A stretch of 64,000 nucleotides of DNA from Sorangium cellulosum So0157-2 (GCF_000418325.1 NC_021658.1:10740001-10804000); one strand, 5' to 3'. Numbered from the stretch's first letter, positions 15,789 through 27,536 are shown. Notes: generated by a model not told the origin, from the letters alone. Numbers and translations are program-made.

Positions 15789-16670
15789 CTACTGCGTGAT
15801 CGCCTTGAGGTCGAGCATCTCCTCGACGCTCGGCACCACGATGAGGTCGCACCGGCGGTTCTTCTGCCGCCCCTCGTCCGTGTCGTTCGTCGCGACCGGG
15901 TCGGTGTCCGCGAAGCCCGCGGCGCTCCATTTCGCGACCGGGAGCGCGCCCCCGCCGCCCTTCACGTCGGCCGGGCTGACCAGGTACAGCAGCACCTCGC
16001 GCGCGCGCATCAGCGACAGGCCCCAGTTGTCGCGGAACTGACCGCCCGCCAGCGGCTTGTTGTCGGTGTGGCCGGCGACCTGGTAGTAGCGGTTGAGCAG
16101 CGACGGGTCGTTCCGGACGACCGTGGCCACCTTGAAGAGGATCTCCTTGCCCTCCTTCTTCAGCGTCTCGCGCCCGGAGTCGAAGAGGACGTCCCCCGGC
16201 AGCGAGATGACCATCCGGTTGTTCCGGATGTTCACGGCGAGGCCGAGCTTCGTGAGCTCGTCCAGCTTCTTCCGGAGCGTCTCGAAGCGCGCCTTGATCT
16301 GCTCCAGCTGGCGGGCGCGGGCCTTGAACTCGGCGAGCGCCTTCTCGCGCTCCTCAAGCGTCGAGCTCAGCTGCGACACCTGCGTGCTCGTCGCCTGGAG
16401 GTTCTCGTTCAGCTTGCTGATGTCGACGCCGGCCGCCTCGAGCTGCCTCGTCAGCTCCGCGACCTTCGCCTGCTCCACCTCGAGCGCCTTCTGGGTCTCG
16501 GCGAGGCGTTGCTCCGTGCTCTGTTGCTGGCTCTGGAGGCGGCCGTACTTGTCGAGCTGGGCCTTCCACTCCTCCTCGGAGTAACCGCACCCCAGCGAGA
16601 ACGACGCGATCACGGCAGGCAGGAAGGCCGCGAAAGCAAGGCTGCGACCTTTCAAGACACGAGGGTGCAT
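15789..16670 (-). CDS. OmpA-family lipoprotein with coiled-coil stalk
   Basis: Encodes 293 residues. ATG 16670 is chosen since AAGGAG is seven bases upstream; the in-frame GTG at 16676 is too close to that site. A signal peptide ends in the lipobox SLGC. Residues about 35-140 are a long coiled coil (QQQSTEQRLAETQKAL; LSSTLEEREKALAEFKARAR). The C-terminal OmpA/MotB peptidoglycan-binding domain has LFDSGRETL and QVAGHTDNKPL, then MRAREVLLYL. It should tether the envelope to the cell wall. It stands alone, divergent from the isocitrate dehydrogenase gene. Confidence 0.92.
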   Translation of the reverse strand: MHPRVLKGRSLAFAAFLPAVIASFSLGCGYSEEEWKAQLDKYGRLQSQQQSTEQRLAETQKALEVEQAKVAELTRQLEAAGVDISKLNENLQATSTQVSQLSSTLEEREKALAEFKARARQLEQIKARFETLRKKLDELTKLGLAVNIRNNRMVISLPGDVLFDSGRETLKKEGKEILFKVATVVRNDPSLLNRYYQVAGHTDNKPLAGGQFRDNWGLSLMRAREVLLYLVSPADVKGGGGALPVAKWSAAGFADTDPVATNDTDEGRQKNRRCDLIVVPSVEEMLDLKAITQ

Positions 16671-16938
16671 GAGCACGCTCCTTCACTCTAGTTGGTGAAC
16701 ATCGGCGGGGGCGGATGGCCCGGCCCGCGCCCGGTTCCGGGTGACAGCGGCCCGTCAGGCCGTGCGGGGGCGTACCCTAGCGAGGTCGGCCGCGGTTGTA
16801 AAAGGCGCATCGCACCACCTCGCCCGGGTCACCCACCGCGCGGCGCCAGGGAGCCGAGCGGGGCGAGCGCGCCGGCGGCGCGCGCTCGGGCTCGCTTGCC
16901 CATTGTTCCCGCCAGCACACCTGCTAAGGGGACGGACC

Positions 16939-17955
16939 ATGCCCTATCGCATCACGTTGATCCCCGGCGACGGCATCGGCCCGGAGGTCGTGAAGGCGAC
17001 TCAGGACGTGATCTCCGCCGCCGGCGTCGCCGTCGACTGGGAGATCCACCACGCGGGCATCGAGGTGGCGAAGCTGACGGGCTCGCCGCTCCCCCTCCCC
17101 GTCATCGACGCCGTGCGGAAGAACCGGATCGCCCTCAAGGGCCCGGTGACCACGCCCATCGGCGGCGGGTTCCGGTCGGTCAACGTGACGCTCCGGCAGA
17201 CGCTCGACCTCTACGCGAACGTGCGGCCGATCCGCAGCCTGCCGGGCGTCGAGCCGCGGTTCGACGTCGACATGGTCATCGTGCGCGAGAACACCGAGGG
17301 GCTCTACGCCGGGCTCGAGCTCATGATCCTGCCCGGCGTGGCCCAGAGCATCAAGCTCACGACCGAGCGCAGCTCGACGCGCATCGCCGAGTTCGCGTTC
17401 CGGTACGCGAAGCGGCACGGCCGGAGCAAGGTGACCATCGTCCACAAGGCCAACATCATGAAGCTCTCCGACGGCCTGGCGCTCGACTGCGCGCGGCGCG
17501 TCGCCGTCGGTCACCCCGAGGTCCAGCTCGGCGAGATGATCGTGGACGCGGCCGCCATGACGATGGTCCGCGAGCCGAACAAGCTCGGTGTGCTCGTGAC
17601 GGAGAACCTGTACGGCGACATCCTCTCGGATCTCGGCGCCGGCCTGGTCGGCGGCCTCGGGATCGTGCCCGGCGCGAACATCGGCGACGAGGCCGCGGTC
17701 TTCGAGGCGGTGCACGGGTCGGCGCCGGACATCGCGGGCAAGGGCTACGCGAACCCGACGGCGCTCGTGCAGAGCGCCGTGATGATGCTGCGGCACCTCG
17801 GCGAGCACGAGGCGGCCGACCGGATCGAGCGGGCGCTCACGGCGGTCTACCGCGCCGGCCAGGTGCGCACCCGCGACCTCGGCGGCACCGCGAGCACCGA
17901 CGACTTCACCCGCGCGCTCTGCGCGGAGATCGAAAAGCCTCGCGCCGAGGCGTAG
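16939..17955 (+). CDS. icd: NAD-type isocitrate dehydrogenase
   Basis: Encodes 338 residues from ATG 16939 behind AAGGGG. It matches the short (about 335-residue) isocitrate/isopropylmalate dehydrogenase family: ITLIPGDGIGPEV at the start, the substrate-binding RENTEGLYAGLE, conserved Lys in VTIVHKANIMKLSDG, metal-binding NLYGDILSDLGAGLVGG and the coenzyme site AVFEAVHGSAPDIAGKG. The VTTPIGGGFRSVN..LRQ segment favours isocitrate over isopropylmalate. It oxidises isocitrate to 2-oxoglutarate in the TCA cycle. Cofactor preference (NAD over NADP) is inferred from family length. Followed after 25 bases by a small membrane protein. Confidence 0.93.
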   Translation: MPYRITLIPGDGIGPEVVKATQDVISAAGVAVDWEIHHAGIEVAKLTGSPLPLPVIDAVRKNRIALKGPVTTPIGGGFRSVNVTLRQTLDLYANVRPIRSLPGVEPRFDVDMVIVRENTEGLYAGLELMILPGVAQSIKLTTERSSTRIAEFAFRYAKRHGRSKVTIVHKANIMKLSDGLALDCARRVAVGHPEVQLGEMIVDAAAMTMVREPNKLGVLVTENLYGDILSDLGAGLVGGLGIVPGANIGDEAAVFEAVHGSAPDIAGKGYANPTALVQSAVMMLRHLGEHEAADRIERALTAVYRAGQVRTRDLGGTASTDDFTRALCAEIEKPRAEA

Positions 17956-17980
17956 CGGCGGGCATCCTGATCCCGCGGAC

Positions 17981-18817
17981 GTGGGATCTGCCTGGACGTG
18001 GCTGCTCGAGCGGTGCGCCGAGATCGTCGGCGTGACGGACGGGGCTGCCGGCTCGGCGGGCGACGCCGCGCGGCGCCGGCGTCGGCTGACGCTCGCCCTC
18101 CTGCTCTCGCTCCTCGTCGGGGCGAGCTGCCTCCTCGGCGACCGCTGGGGCGCGAAGGGCCTGCTCCCCGCGGTCGCGCTCTTCGTGCTTGCGGTGCAGG
18201 CCACGCGCGCCGTCCTCGCCGCGCGCGCGTCGGTGTGGCGCGCCGCCGCCCTCGAGCTCGACGACCCCGCGCAGCGGCCGAGCGAGCGCGCGGATCCGTG
18301 GTTCTCGCCGCCGACGGCGCGGGTCCTCTGCGCGCTGGCCTCGGTGATCGACGCCGCGCGCCGCGAGCGCTACGCGATCGCGCTGGAGCGGCTCCCGCAC
18401 GTCGATCGGGCCGCGCTCCGGCCCGACGAGGTGCGGCTGCTCGACGCGGCGCGGGCGCTGCTCTCCCTCGGCCTCGGCGATCCGGCGCGCGCGGCGCAGC
18501 AGGCGATCGTCGCGCTGCCCACCGGGATCGACGCGATCGACGCGCGGCTCGGCCGCGTGGTGCTCGCCGACGCGTGGAAGAGCCCCGCGCGGCTCGAGGC
18601 GATCGAGCGCGCGTGGCGGAGGGAGCTCCAGAGCGGCGTGACGTCCGAGGCGCTGGAGCGCCTCCTGTCCCTGTCGCGGCTGCGCTTCGCGCCGCGGGCG
18701 CTCGAGGCGCTCAAGCCCGCCGAGGCGCGCGAGCTGTCGGCCGAGGCCTGGTCGATCGGCGAGGAGGAGCTCGCCGCGGCGCTCGAGGCGCGCGCGCGGG
18801 GCGGCGTCTACCGCTGA
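17981..18817 (+). CDS. Hypothetical membrane protein with helical-repeat tail
   Basis: Encodes 278 residues from GTG 17981. Two adjoining membrane segments (LTLALLLSLLVGASCLLG and GLLPAVALFVLAVQATRAVL) lie at about 36-80. The remainder is helical and Ala/Arg/Glu-rich, resembling TPR-like repeats, probably cytoplasmic. I do not recognise the family. It is 25 bases behind icd and may be co-transcribed. The start is uncertain as the ribosome site is weak. Confidence 0.7.
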   Translation: MGSAWTWLLERCAEIVGVTDGAAGSAGDAARRRRRLTLALLLSLLVGASCLLGDRWGAKGLLPAVALFVLAVQATRAVLAARASVWRAAALELDDPAQRPSERADPWFSPPTARVLCALASVIDAARRERYAIALERLPHVDRAALRPDEVRLLDAARALLSLGLGDPARAAQQAIVALPTGIDAIDARLGRVVLADAWKSPARLEAIERAWRRELQSGVTSEALERLLSLSRLRFAPRALEALKPAEARELSAEAWSIGEEELAAALEARARGGVYR

Positions 18818-18831
18818 GCCTCGGGCTCAGG

Positions 18832-18888
18832 GCGGCGGCTCGGTCTCAGGGCGGCGGCTCGGTCTCAGGGCAGCGGCTCGCGCGGCAC
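18832..18888. repeat. Three 19-bp direct repeats at the lipoprotein stop codon
   Basis: Two exact and one diverged copy of a unit beginning CTCAGGGCGGCGGCTCGGT lie in tandem, each holding a TGA in the minus direction. The array covers the 3' end of the lipoprotein gene and the gap after it. Confidence 0.6.
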
Positions 18889-19608
18889 GGCGGGCGCGGT
18901 CTCGCGCACGAGGCGGAGGCCGCCGAGGGAGATCTCGACCACCGCGGCGAGCCGCTCGGCGACGAGCCGCTCGGCGGAGGGCCCCGCGGCGCGCGTCTCG
19001 GCGACGAAGGCGAAGCAGCGCCGGCCGGAGCCGCCGAAGGCGACCGCGAAGCCGTCGATCGGCGCGCCGGGCGGGGCGTCGGCGACGCCGATCGCCACGA
19101 CGGTGTCGAAGCCCTCGGGCACGTCGATCCGGCGCTCCACGGCGGTGAGGCTCTGGTCGGGGCGCGGCAGGTCGCGCCAGAGCCGCGCGCGCGCCTCGCA
19201 CACGGCGCGGCTCGCGCGGCCGTCCTCGCGCCAGGTGCGGACGAGCAGCGACGTCGACGACGCGGCGTGAGTCGCGACGAGCCAGGGGCCCTCGCCGTCC
19301 TCGACGCGGAAGCCGCGCGCGTCGGGCAAGGGGAGCAGGAGATCGAAACGCTCCGAGCGGTACTCGCCGCGCTCGCCGTCGCCGAGCGAAGGCGGGGGCG
19401 GGGGCGGCGCGGGCCTCGGCGGCGGCGCGGGCGGCGCGGCCGGGGCCGGCGCGCACGCGGGCAGCAGGGCGAGCAGCGCCGCGGCCGACAGCAGGGCGCG
19501 GCGCGCCGCCCGCGCGGCCGGCAGCACGCCGCCGCGCGTGGCGCGCGCGTCCGGCCGCCGCGCGTGTCCCGGCGTCTCGGCAGGCTCCGCGCGCGCCTCC
19601 GGCCTCAT
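18865..19608 (-). CDS. Proline-rich lipoprotein
   Basis: Encodes 247 residues from ATG 19608, whose first bases overlap the smr stop (ATGA), so the two are translationally coupled. After an Arg-rich start comes a hydrophobic signal ending in the lipobox LLPAC, then a Pro/Ala spacer with PPPRPAPPPPPP. The C-terminal domain has RFDLLLPLPDARGF, WLVATHAASSTSLLVRTW and FAVAFGGSGRRCFAFV and is predicted beta-rich. I do not recognise it, though short domains of this type occur in myxobacterial outer-membrane lipoproteins. Function unknown. Confidence 0.75.
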   Translation of the reverse strand: MRPEARAEPAETPGHARRPDARATRGGVLPAARAARRALLSAAALLALLPACAPAPAAPPAPPPRPAPPPPPPSLGDGERGEYRSERFDLLLPLPDARGFRVEDGEGPWLVATHAASSTSLLVRTWREDGRASRAVCEARARLWRDLPRPDQSLTAVERRIDVPEGFDTVVAIGVADAPPGAPIDGFAVAFGGSGRRCFAFVAETRAAGPSAERLVAERLAAVVEISLGGLRLVRETAPAVPREPLP

Positions 19609-20472
19609 CGCGCGAGCAGCACGAGCACGGCGCCGGCGCCGCCCTCGGCGTCCGGGGCCGTGGAGAACGCGGCGACGTGGCGGGCGACGCGGCCGTTGCT
19701 GAGCCAGGCGGCGATCTCGCCGCGGAGCACGGCGTGGCCGCCGGGCGAGTGGTTGCCCTTGCCGTGGACGATGGCGACGACGCGATCGCCGTCGCGCTGG
19801 CGCTTGCAGACGAAGGCCTCGACGGCCTCGCGGGCCGCCTCGAGCCTCAGGCCGTGCAGGTCGAGGGTGCCGTCGACGGCGTAGCGGGCGCGCCGGAGCC
19901 GCCGGAGCTCGCGCGGATCGACGTCGAGGCGCCTGCCCTCGATGCGCGCGCTGTCGTCCGTGGTCTCGAACTTGATGCCCTCGATGACGAGCGAACGCAT
20001 GCGCGAGCGCGCCTCCTCGTCCGGATCGGACGCGATCGTCGGCAGCGCGGCGCGCTCGACGCGGCTCGCGGTGACCGGGATCCGGTTCACGCGGTCCTCG
20101 AGCACGCGGACGCCTGCCATGTAGATCGCGAACGTCTCGGGGTCGACGGGCCGCGGCGCCGGCTCGACGCCTGCCTGCGCCGCCGCGCCGGCGGACGCCT
20201 TCGCCCTGGCCTTCGCCTCGGGCTCCGCCCTGGCCTTCGCCTCGGGCGCCGCGGCGGCCTTGGCCTTGCCCTTCGCGTCGGGCGTGCGTCGCGGCGGCCT
20301 TGCCCTTCGCGTCGGGCGTCGCGGCCGGCTTGGGCTTCGGCTTCGTCAGCTGCCGGAGCGTGGAGAACGGCTGGTAAAACGCCTCATTCGCCTTGTGTGC
20401 CGCCGCCTTCGCGGCCCGCCCCGGGCTGGCCGTCGCTCTCGGGTCTCTCTCGCGCTTCGCGCCCTTCGCCAT
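19605..20472 (-). pseudogene. Smr-domain protein, frame disrupted by a 4-bp duplication
   Basis: The start (ATG 20472, MAKGAKRERDPR, then NEAFYQPFSTLRQLTKPKP) matches the usual N-terminus of Smr/MutS2-C-like proteins. The C-terminal part from about 20160 (PVDPETFAIYMAGV) carries the Smr domain: LDLHGLRLEAAREAVEAF and VAIVHGKGNHSPGGHAVLR, the LDLHG and HGKG motifs of the putative nickase. The two parts are in different frames. In the Ala/Lys repeat between them one unit has GCGTGCGT where the other has GCGT, a tandem 4-bp duplication at about 20283-20290. Without it the frame is open throughout (about 287 residues). The last ORF alone, from ATG 20120, would still give 171 residues including the full domain. 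Confidence 0.75.
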
Positions 20473-20761
20473 CCCCCAGAACATCGCGCGCGAGACCGCG
20501 GAGCGCAAACCGAACGGACTCGATGCCGGCGAGCTGCCCGTCCTCGAAGTGCCAGTCGGGGTCGTCGAGGCCGGGGAAGTCGTGCGGGTTGCGGATGTCC
20601 TCGGCCGTGAGCGTGGGGATGAGGCGCCGCGCGAGCTCGACGACCTTGGCCCGCTGCGCCTCCTCCATGGCCGCGAGCAGCGCGAAGATGCGATGGAAGA
20701 GCTCGGCGGGCGGGAGGGCGGCGTGCCGGGCGCCGGGCTCGGCTGCATCGGGAGAGGGCAT
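20384..20761 (-). CDS. Small acidic hypothetical protein upstream of smr
   Basis: Encodes 125 residues from ATG 20761. Residues 15-95 look like a genuine helical domain (LPPAELFHRIFALLAAMEEA; AKVVELARRLIPTLT; DIRNPHDFPGLDDPDWHFEDG). The last 30 residues overlap the start of smr in another frame and look less natural, so the true end is uncertain. I do not recognise the family. It is probably the first gene of a three-gene operon with smr and the lipoprotein. Confidence 0.6.
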   Translation of the reverse strand: MPSPDAAEPGARHAALPPAELFHRIFALLAAMEEAQRAKVVELARRLIPTLTAEDIRNPHDFPGLDDPDWHFEDGQLAGIESVRFALRGLARDVLGDGEGREARERPESDGQPGAGREGGGTQGE

Positions 20762-20868
20762 CGGGCGCAGGATACTTCATCGGACCGGAGCCGCCGCTCG
20801 GCCCGCGCACGGCGCGCCGCCGCTCTCCCGCGGGGCGGGCGTGCTGGGGAGATGCGCCGTCGGCGGCG

Positions 20869-21336
20869 TCAGCGATGGTCCTGGAGGTTCACGGCGGGCA
20901 TGGGGCAGCCCCCTGCCGGCGTCGCCTCGGATCGCCCGCGGTCACGGAGCCGCCCGTCGTAGGGCTCGAACGGCCGGAAGGGCCGGAACGGCCTGTGCGG
21001 CACGAAGTGCCCATACGGCCGGAAGGGCCGGTAAGGCTCGAAGGGCCTGTACGGCTCGAAGGGCCTGTACGGCTCGGCTCGAAGGGGCCGGTAAGGCTCG
21101 AAGGGCCTGTACGGCTCGAAGGGCCTGTACGGCCGGAAGAGCCCATAGGGCCGGAGGTCCCCGCGATAGGGGCTATCGTCCGGGGGGATCCGGGCGTCGG
21201 CGAGCGTCGGGCTCGCCGTCTCCTCCACGATCACGAGCTCCTGGACGGGTACCGTGTCCTCCGCTGCCGCGAGCTGCGCGGCGCCGAGCGCGATCCCGGG
21301 CAGCGCCAGCGCACCGAGCGCTTTCACCAGCTTCAT
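20869..21336 (-). CDS. Secreted YRPFEP-repeat protein
   Basis: Encodes 155 residues from ATG 21336 with AAGGAG six bases upstream. A signal peptide ends at about residue 26 (QLAAAEDT). After a short acidic part, residues 60-130 are tandem copies of the hexapeptide YRPFEP with variants (YRPFRP, FRPFRP, YRPLRAEP, HRPFRP), underlain by an 18-bp DNA repeat. There is no known catalytic domain. Aromatic-proline-arginine repeats suggest a disordered, RNA- or polysaccharide-binding or condensing protein. Expansion and contraction by recombination are likely. Function unknown. Confidence 0.8.
   Translation of the reverse strand: MKLVKALGALALPGIALGAAQLAAAEDTVPVQELVIVEETASPTLADARIPPDDSPYRGDLRPYGLFRPYRPFEPYRPFEPYRPLRAEPYRPFEPYRPFEPYRPFRPYGHFVPHRPFRPFRPFEPYDGRLRDRGRSEATPAGGCPMPAVNLQDHR
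20975..21145. repeat. 18-bp tandem repeats within the YRPFEP gene
   Basis: The unit GGCTCGAAGGGCCTGTAC recurs, and a larger segment of about 50 bases holding several units is present twice, around 21035-21070 and 21095-21130. Confidence 0.7.
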
Positions 21337-21934
21337 CACCGACTCCTTTCACGATCCGAGCGGCTTGCCGGGCGTCGTCCCATGCAGGCTGCGTTCACGG
21401 CGATGCAAGCTCGAGGCCCGTTCGCGACGGATCGCCGGGTGTCACGCGGCGAGGCGTGGATTCCCGAGAGCCTCGGATCTGCGGCTGCGCGCCCGTCCAG
21501 CGGGGCGTCTCGTGTGCAAGGCGTGGACAGCGGACAGCGTCCCACGGGGGGCGCAGCGGATCCAGGGGCGAGCATCACGCCAACCTGTCGCACCTTCCTG
21601 ACGTCGGCGGGTATTCCTCCGCGCCCGCCGAGCTGGCGAGGCACGAGCGAGCAGCAAGACTTTTAACAATCAACAACGATTGCGTACCTCGACGCATGTA
21701 GCACGGAATTGGCGCATGCGGCTCGGCGCCAACGGGCCCAGACGCCACGATTCGACAGTGGGATCGAGGGTTTGACCTGACGGCGCAAGAGGCTGGCCCG
21801 GCGTCGACGGCGGGTATGCACAGGATCGCATCCTACATTATCTGACCAAATTCACCTCATTCCTCCATTGGACTGCATCGAAGGGGCGACTCACACGTTG
21901 ATCATCGAGCCGTCTCGCACAGGAGGAGGGGGAG
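21337..21934. other. Intergenic region before the STAND kinase gene
   Basis: No gene supported in 598 bases. A lower-GC part (21655-21720 and 21820-21890) probably holds promoters for the flanking divergent genes; I cannot assign boxes with confidence. The kinase ribosome site AGGAGGAGG lies at its right end. Confidence 0.5.
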
Positions 21935-24859
<2,925 letters not shown>

Positions 24860-25385
24860 ACGGCGCTCGATCGATATGGCGTTCCCCGGTGGGGTGCGCT
24901 GCAAACACAGATAGGATGTCGGCTCGACGCCTCTGCGACCTTTCCCATGAGGGCCGCGGTCGCCTGCACGGGCCAACCTCGGCGCGGGTCTCGCGCACGG
25001 AAAGCGCGATCCCGAGCGCGCCGAGGGGGGTCTCGAGGTCTGACGAGGCGGGTCTCGAGAACGGAAAGCGGGGTCTCGAGGTCCGCCGAGGGGGGTCTCG
25101 AGAACGAAATGGTGGCTCTCGAGAACGAAATCCTGGGTCTCGAGAACCGCGCGCGGGGTCTGGAGATGTGCCCCGCCCCCGCCGCGCGACCTCGAGACCT
25201 CCGATCCCGTGGACCGGAGCCATGTTTCTGCAGCCGCGACCCGAAATCTCGCTCCAGCGACCCGCGAGCTCGCTCCGGAGGGCGCCGATCCCGTTCCGCC
25301 GCCCTGAAAGCCCGATCCCTCGACCCCGGAAGCAGTTCCCACCGCCGCCCGGCGGCCGCGGCCGACCGCCTCGCGAGCGCCGCGG
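24860..25385. other. Intergenic repeat region
   Basis: No gene is convincingly supported between the kinase and NUDIX genes. The stretch is dominated by the 21-bp repeat array and its decayed copies on both sides, including inverted forms such as CCTCGAGACC near 25190. Confidence 0.55.
25029..25165. repeat. Seven-copy 21-bp repeat array (GGTCTCGAG core)
   Basis: GGTCTCGAG or close variants begin at 25029, 25051, 25072, 25094, 25115, 25136 and 25157, spaced 21-22 bases. Copies 4-6 continue with AACGAAAT or similar. In one forward frame the 21-base period gives a Leu-Glu-Asn heptad, which could be a short coiled coil, but codon choice there is not convincingly coding. Confidence 0.8.
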
Positions 25386-25934
25386 TCAGCGCGGGGACGG
25401 GTTCGCGGCGGCGAGCGCCCGCAGCAGGGTGACCACCGCGATCACATGGCTGATCCGGCCGTCCTGCATCGCCGCCGTCACCTCGTCGGCGCTCATCACG
25501 ACCGGCTCGGTGCTCTCGTGCTCGTCGCCCTCGGGCTCGCCGACCCGGCGCGCGCCGCGCGCCAGGTAGAGCGAGCAGCGATTCGCCTGGAGCGCCGGAT
25601 TCGGGTGCACCCACCCGAGCGACTCGATCGACGCCGCGGCATAGCCTGTCTCTTCGAGCAGCTCGCGCAGCGCCGCGGCCGCCGGCTCCTCCCCGGGATC
25701 GACGATGCCGCCCGCCGTCTCGATGGTCACCGCGTCGACCCCGTACCGGAACTGCCGCACCAGGACGAACTCCCCTGCATCGGTGACTGCGGCCACCGAG
25801 ATCCAGTCGGCGAGCTCGATCGTGAAGACGGGATAAGGCGCGCCCGCGGCCACGACCTCATGACGATGTACCGCCAGAGGACCGAACGTACCGGCGACCG
25901 CCGAGGCGTGCCGGCGAGGGATGGTGATGCCCAT
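25386..25934 (-). CDS. NUDIX hydrolase (ADP-ribose pyrophosphatase-like)
   Basis: Encodes 182 residues from ATG 25934. The Nudix box, beginning GGIVDPGEEPAAAALRELL and ending EETGY, has all the metal-binding glutamates. The preceding VLVRQFRYGVDAVTIE and the later WVHPNPALQANRCSLYLA resemble the ADP-ribose/GDP-mannose class (NudF-like). It would hydrolyse a nucleoside diphosphate linked to another group. Its stop is 12 bases from the repeat region and its start is 12 bases from the M15-like gene's stop, so the two are probably co-transcribed. Confidence 0.92.
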   Translation of the reverse strand: MGITIPRRHASAVAGTFGPLAVHRHEVVAAGAPYPVFTIELADWISVAAVTDAGEFVLVRQFRYGVDAVTIETAGGIVDPGEEPAAAALRELLEETGYAAASIESLGWVHPNPALQANRCSLYLARGARRVGEPEGDEHESTEPVVMSADEVTAAMQDGRISHVIAVVTLLRALAAANPSPR

Positions 25935-25946
25935 CGCGCCTCCCTA

Positions 25947-27536
25947 CTACAGCGCGCCGCCCGCCGCCTTCTCCGGCGCGCCGCCGGCTGACTTCTCTGG
26001 AACAGCGCGCGCCGTCTTCTCCGGCGCGGCGCCCGTCGACTTTTCCGCCGCCTTCTCCGGTCCAGCAGCGCCCGCCGCCTTCTCCGACCCAGCGCCCGCC
26101 GCCTTCTCCGGCGCGCCGCCCGCCGCCTTCTCCGACACCGCGCCCGCCGTCTTCTCCGACGCCGCGCCCGCGGCCTTCTCCGACACCGCGCTCGCCGCCT
26201 TCTCCAGCACCGCGCTCGCCACCGCCGCCGGCGCGGCGCTCGCCGCCTTCTCCGCCACCGGCGCCGGCTTCTCGCGGCGCTCCCGCCGGAGCACCTCCTC
26301 CGCGTCGTCGCTGGACACCGCCTCCGTCGCCGACCGCGCGTCGTCCTGCGGCGGCGGCCACGCGGCGACGTAGCGGGGCACCTCGCCGGGCCCGGACGCG
26401 TCGATCCAGGACACGGTCCCCGTCCCCGGCGCGCGCACGTCGACGTGCACGAACGAGCTGTTCGGATAATACCCGCAGCCCGTGTCCGCGAGCGCGCGGC
26501 ACGCCGCCGCGAGCTCGTCGTTGCGCACCCCCGCGATGCGCAGATCGAGCGCCCGCCCGGTCTGGTGCAGGCTGCCCTGGCTCTGCGGCCGGTACCCGCT
26601 CACGAGCGACACGAGCCGGCCCGGATACCGCCGCGCGAGCGCGTCGATGCGCGTCAGCAGCCCGGGATCGAGCAGCCGCACGCCGGGCGCGACCTCCCCG
26701 GCCTGCACCGCGCTCGCCCTGCTCGCCTTGCCGGAAGCGGCTCCCCGCTTGTCGCCCGCCGGCCGCCGCTTGCGGGCCGCCGCTTCCGCCTTCGGCAGAG
26801 CCGCGCGCTCGCCGTCCAGGATGGGCCGCGGCGTGCCCCACGGGCGCGCGAGCAAAGAGAGGGCGCGCCGCGCCTCCTCGCGCGGCTTGCCCTTGCAGTC
26901 GACGAGCTCGAGGCGCTCCGGCTCGATCCCGCTCCGATCCATCGAGAGCACCGGCCCATGGCACGGCTTCGGAGGCGCCTCCCTGTCGAGCCCCTTCTTC
27001 GCCCCGCGCCGCTTGCTCTCGACCGTCCGCGCCGCCCGCCGCTTCTCCTTCTTCTTCTTCCCCCCGGCCACCTTGGCCGCGCCCCCCTGCTTCGCGCCCG
27101 CGGCCGCCTGCGACGCCTGCGCGCGGCCGCGCGCCTTCCGACCGCTGGCGCCGCTCGCCGCCTCGTCACCGGTCGCGCCGCCCGCCGCGGACGCCGTCTT
27201 CCCGCGGCCGCGCAGCGGCTTCTCCCGCGCCTCCGTCCGCTGCCCGCGCTCCGCGCCCGGCAGAGACGCGGAAGAGCCCGGCGCACGATCGCCACGATCC
27301 CCGCGACGGTCCCGCTTGCCAGCCTTCTCCTCGGCCTTCGCGGCGGCGTGCGCCCTGGGCAGCACCTCCCCGCGCGCCGGACCCGCCAGGATGGCCGGCA
27401 CCGCCATGCTCACCAGCGCCGCCAGCGCGGCAGCGCGAGCACGAAAGAGGCGCGCTCGCGGCTCCGCGCTGCGCACAGCCCCCCCTGCGTCCCGCGGCGC
27501 CGCGCCTGCACTGCTCACGGATCGAAGGCTGATCAT
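25947..27536 (-). CDS. M15/DUF882-like peptidase with Lys-rich and Ala-Lys repeat regions
   Basis: Encodes 529 residues from ATG 27536 (GGAG ten bases upstream). A signal-like segment (AALAALVSMAVPAILAG) lies near residues 35-52. A very basic region follows (KKKKEKRRAARTVESKRR). The catalytic domain, about 230-390, has SGYRPQSQGSLHQTGRALDL and NSSFVHVDVR, giving the H-x6-D and H-x-D zinc ligands of the M15 D-Ala-D-Ala/YcbK type, so it probably cuts or binds peptidoglycan. The last 110 residues are about a dozen copies of an eight-residue EKAAGA-type repeat, histone-H1-like in composition, possibly an envelope anchor. Confidence 0.85.
   Translation of the reverse strand: MISLRSVSSAGAAPRDAGGAVRSAEPRARLFRARAAALAALVSMAVPAILAGPARGEVLPRAHAAAKAEEKAGKRDRRGDRGDRAPGSSASLPGAERGQRTEAREKPLRGRGKTASAAGGATGDEAASGASGRKARGRAQASQAAAGAKQGGAAKVAGGKKKKEKRRAARTVESKRRGAKKGLDREAPPKPCHGPVLSMDRSGIEPERLELVDCKGKPREEARRALSLLARPWGTPRPILDGERAALPKAEAAARKRRPAGDKRGAASGKASRASAVQAGEVAPGVRLLDPGLLTRIDALARRYPGRLVSLVSGYRPQSQGSLHQTGRALDLRIAGVRNDELAAACRALADTGCGYYPNSSFVHVDVRAPGTGTVSWIDASGPGEVPRYVAAWPPPQDDARSATEAVSSDDAEEVLRRERREKPAPVAEKAASAAPAAVASAVLEKAASAVSEKAAGAASEKTAGAVSEKAAGGAPEKAAGAGSEKAAGAAGPEKAAEKSTGAAPEKTARAVPEKSAGGAPEKAAGGAL

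Noticed and set aside
25029..25165. CRISPR array
   Set aside because: Units are spaced by 21-22 bases with no unique spacers of 30 or more bases and no cas genes nearby.
24947..25432. Possible gene encoding Leu-Glu-Asn heptads over the 21-bp repeats
   Set aside because: No ribosome site, mixed third-codon bases and it overlaps the NUDIX 3' end; better seen as a repeat array.
25921..26373. Forward frame with AFSGAPP-type repeats
   Set aside because: It is the antisense image of the Ala-Lys repeat tail of the M15-like protein.
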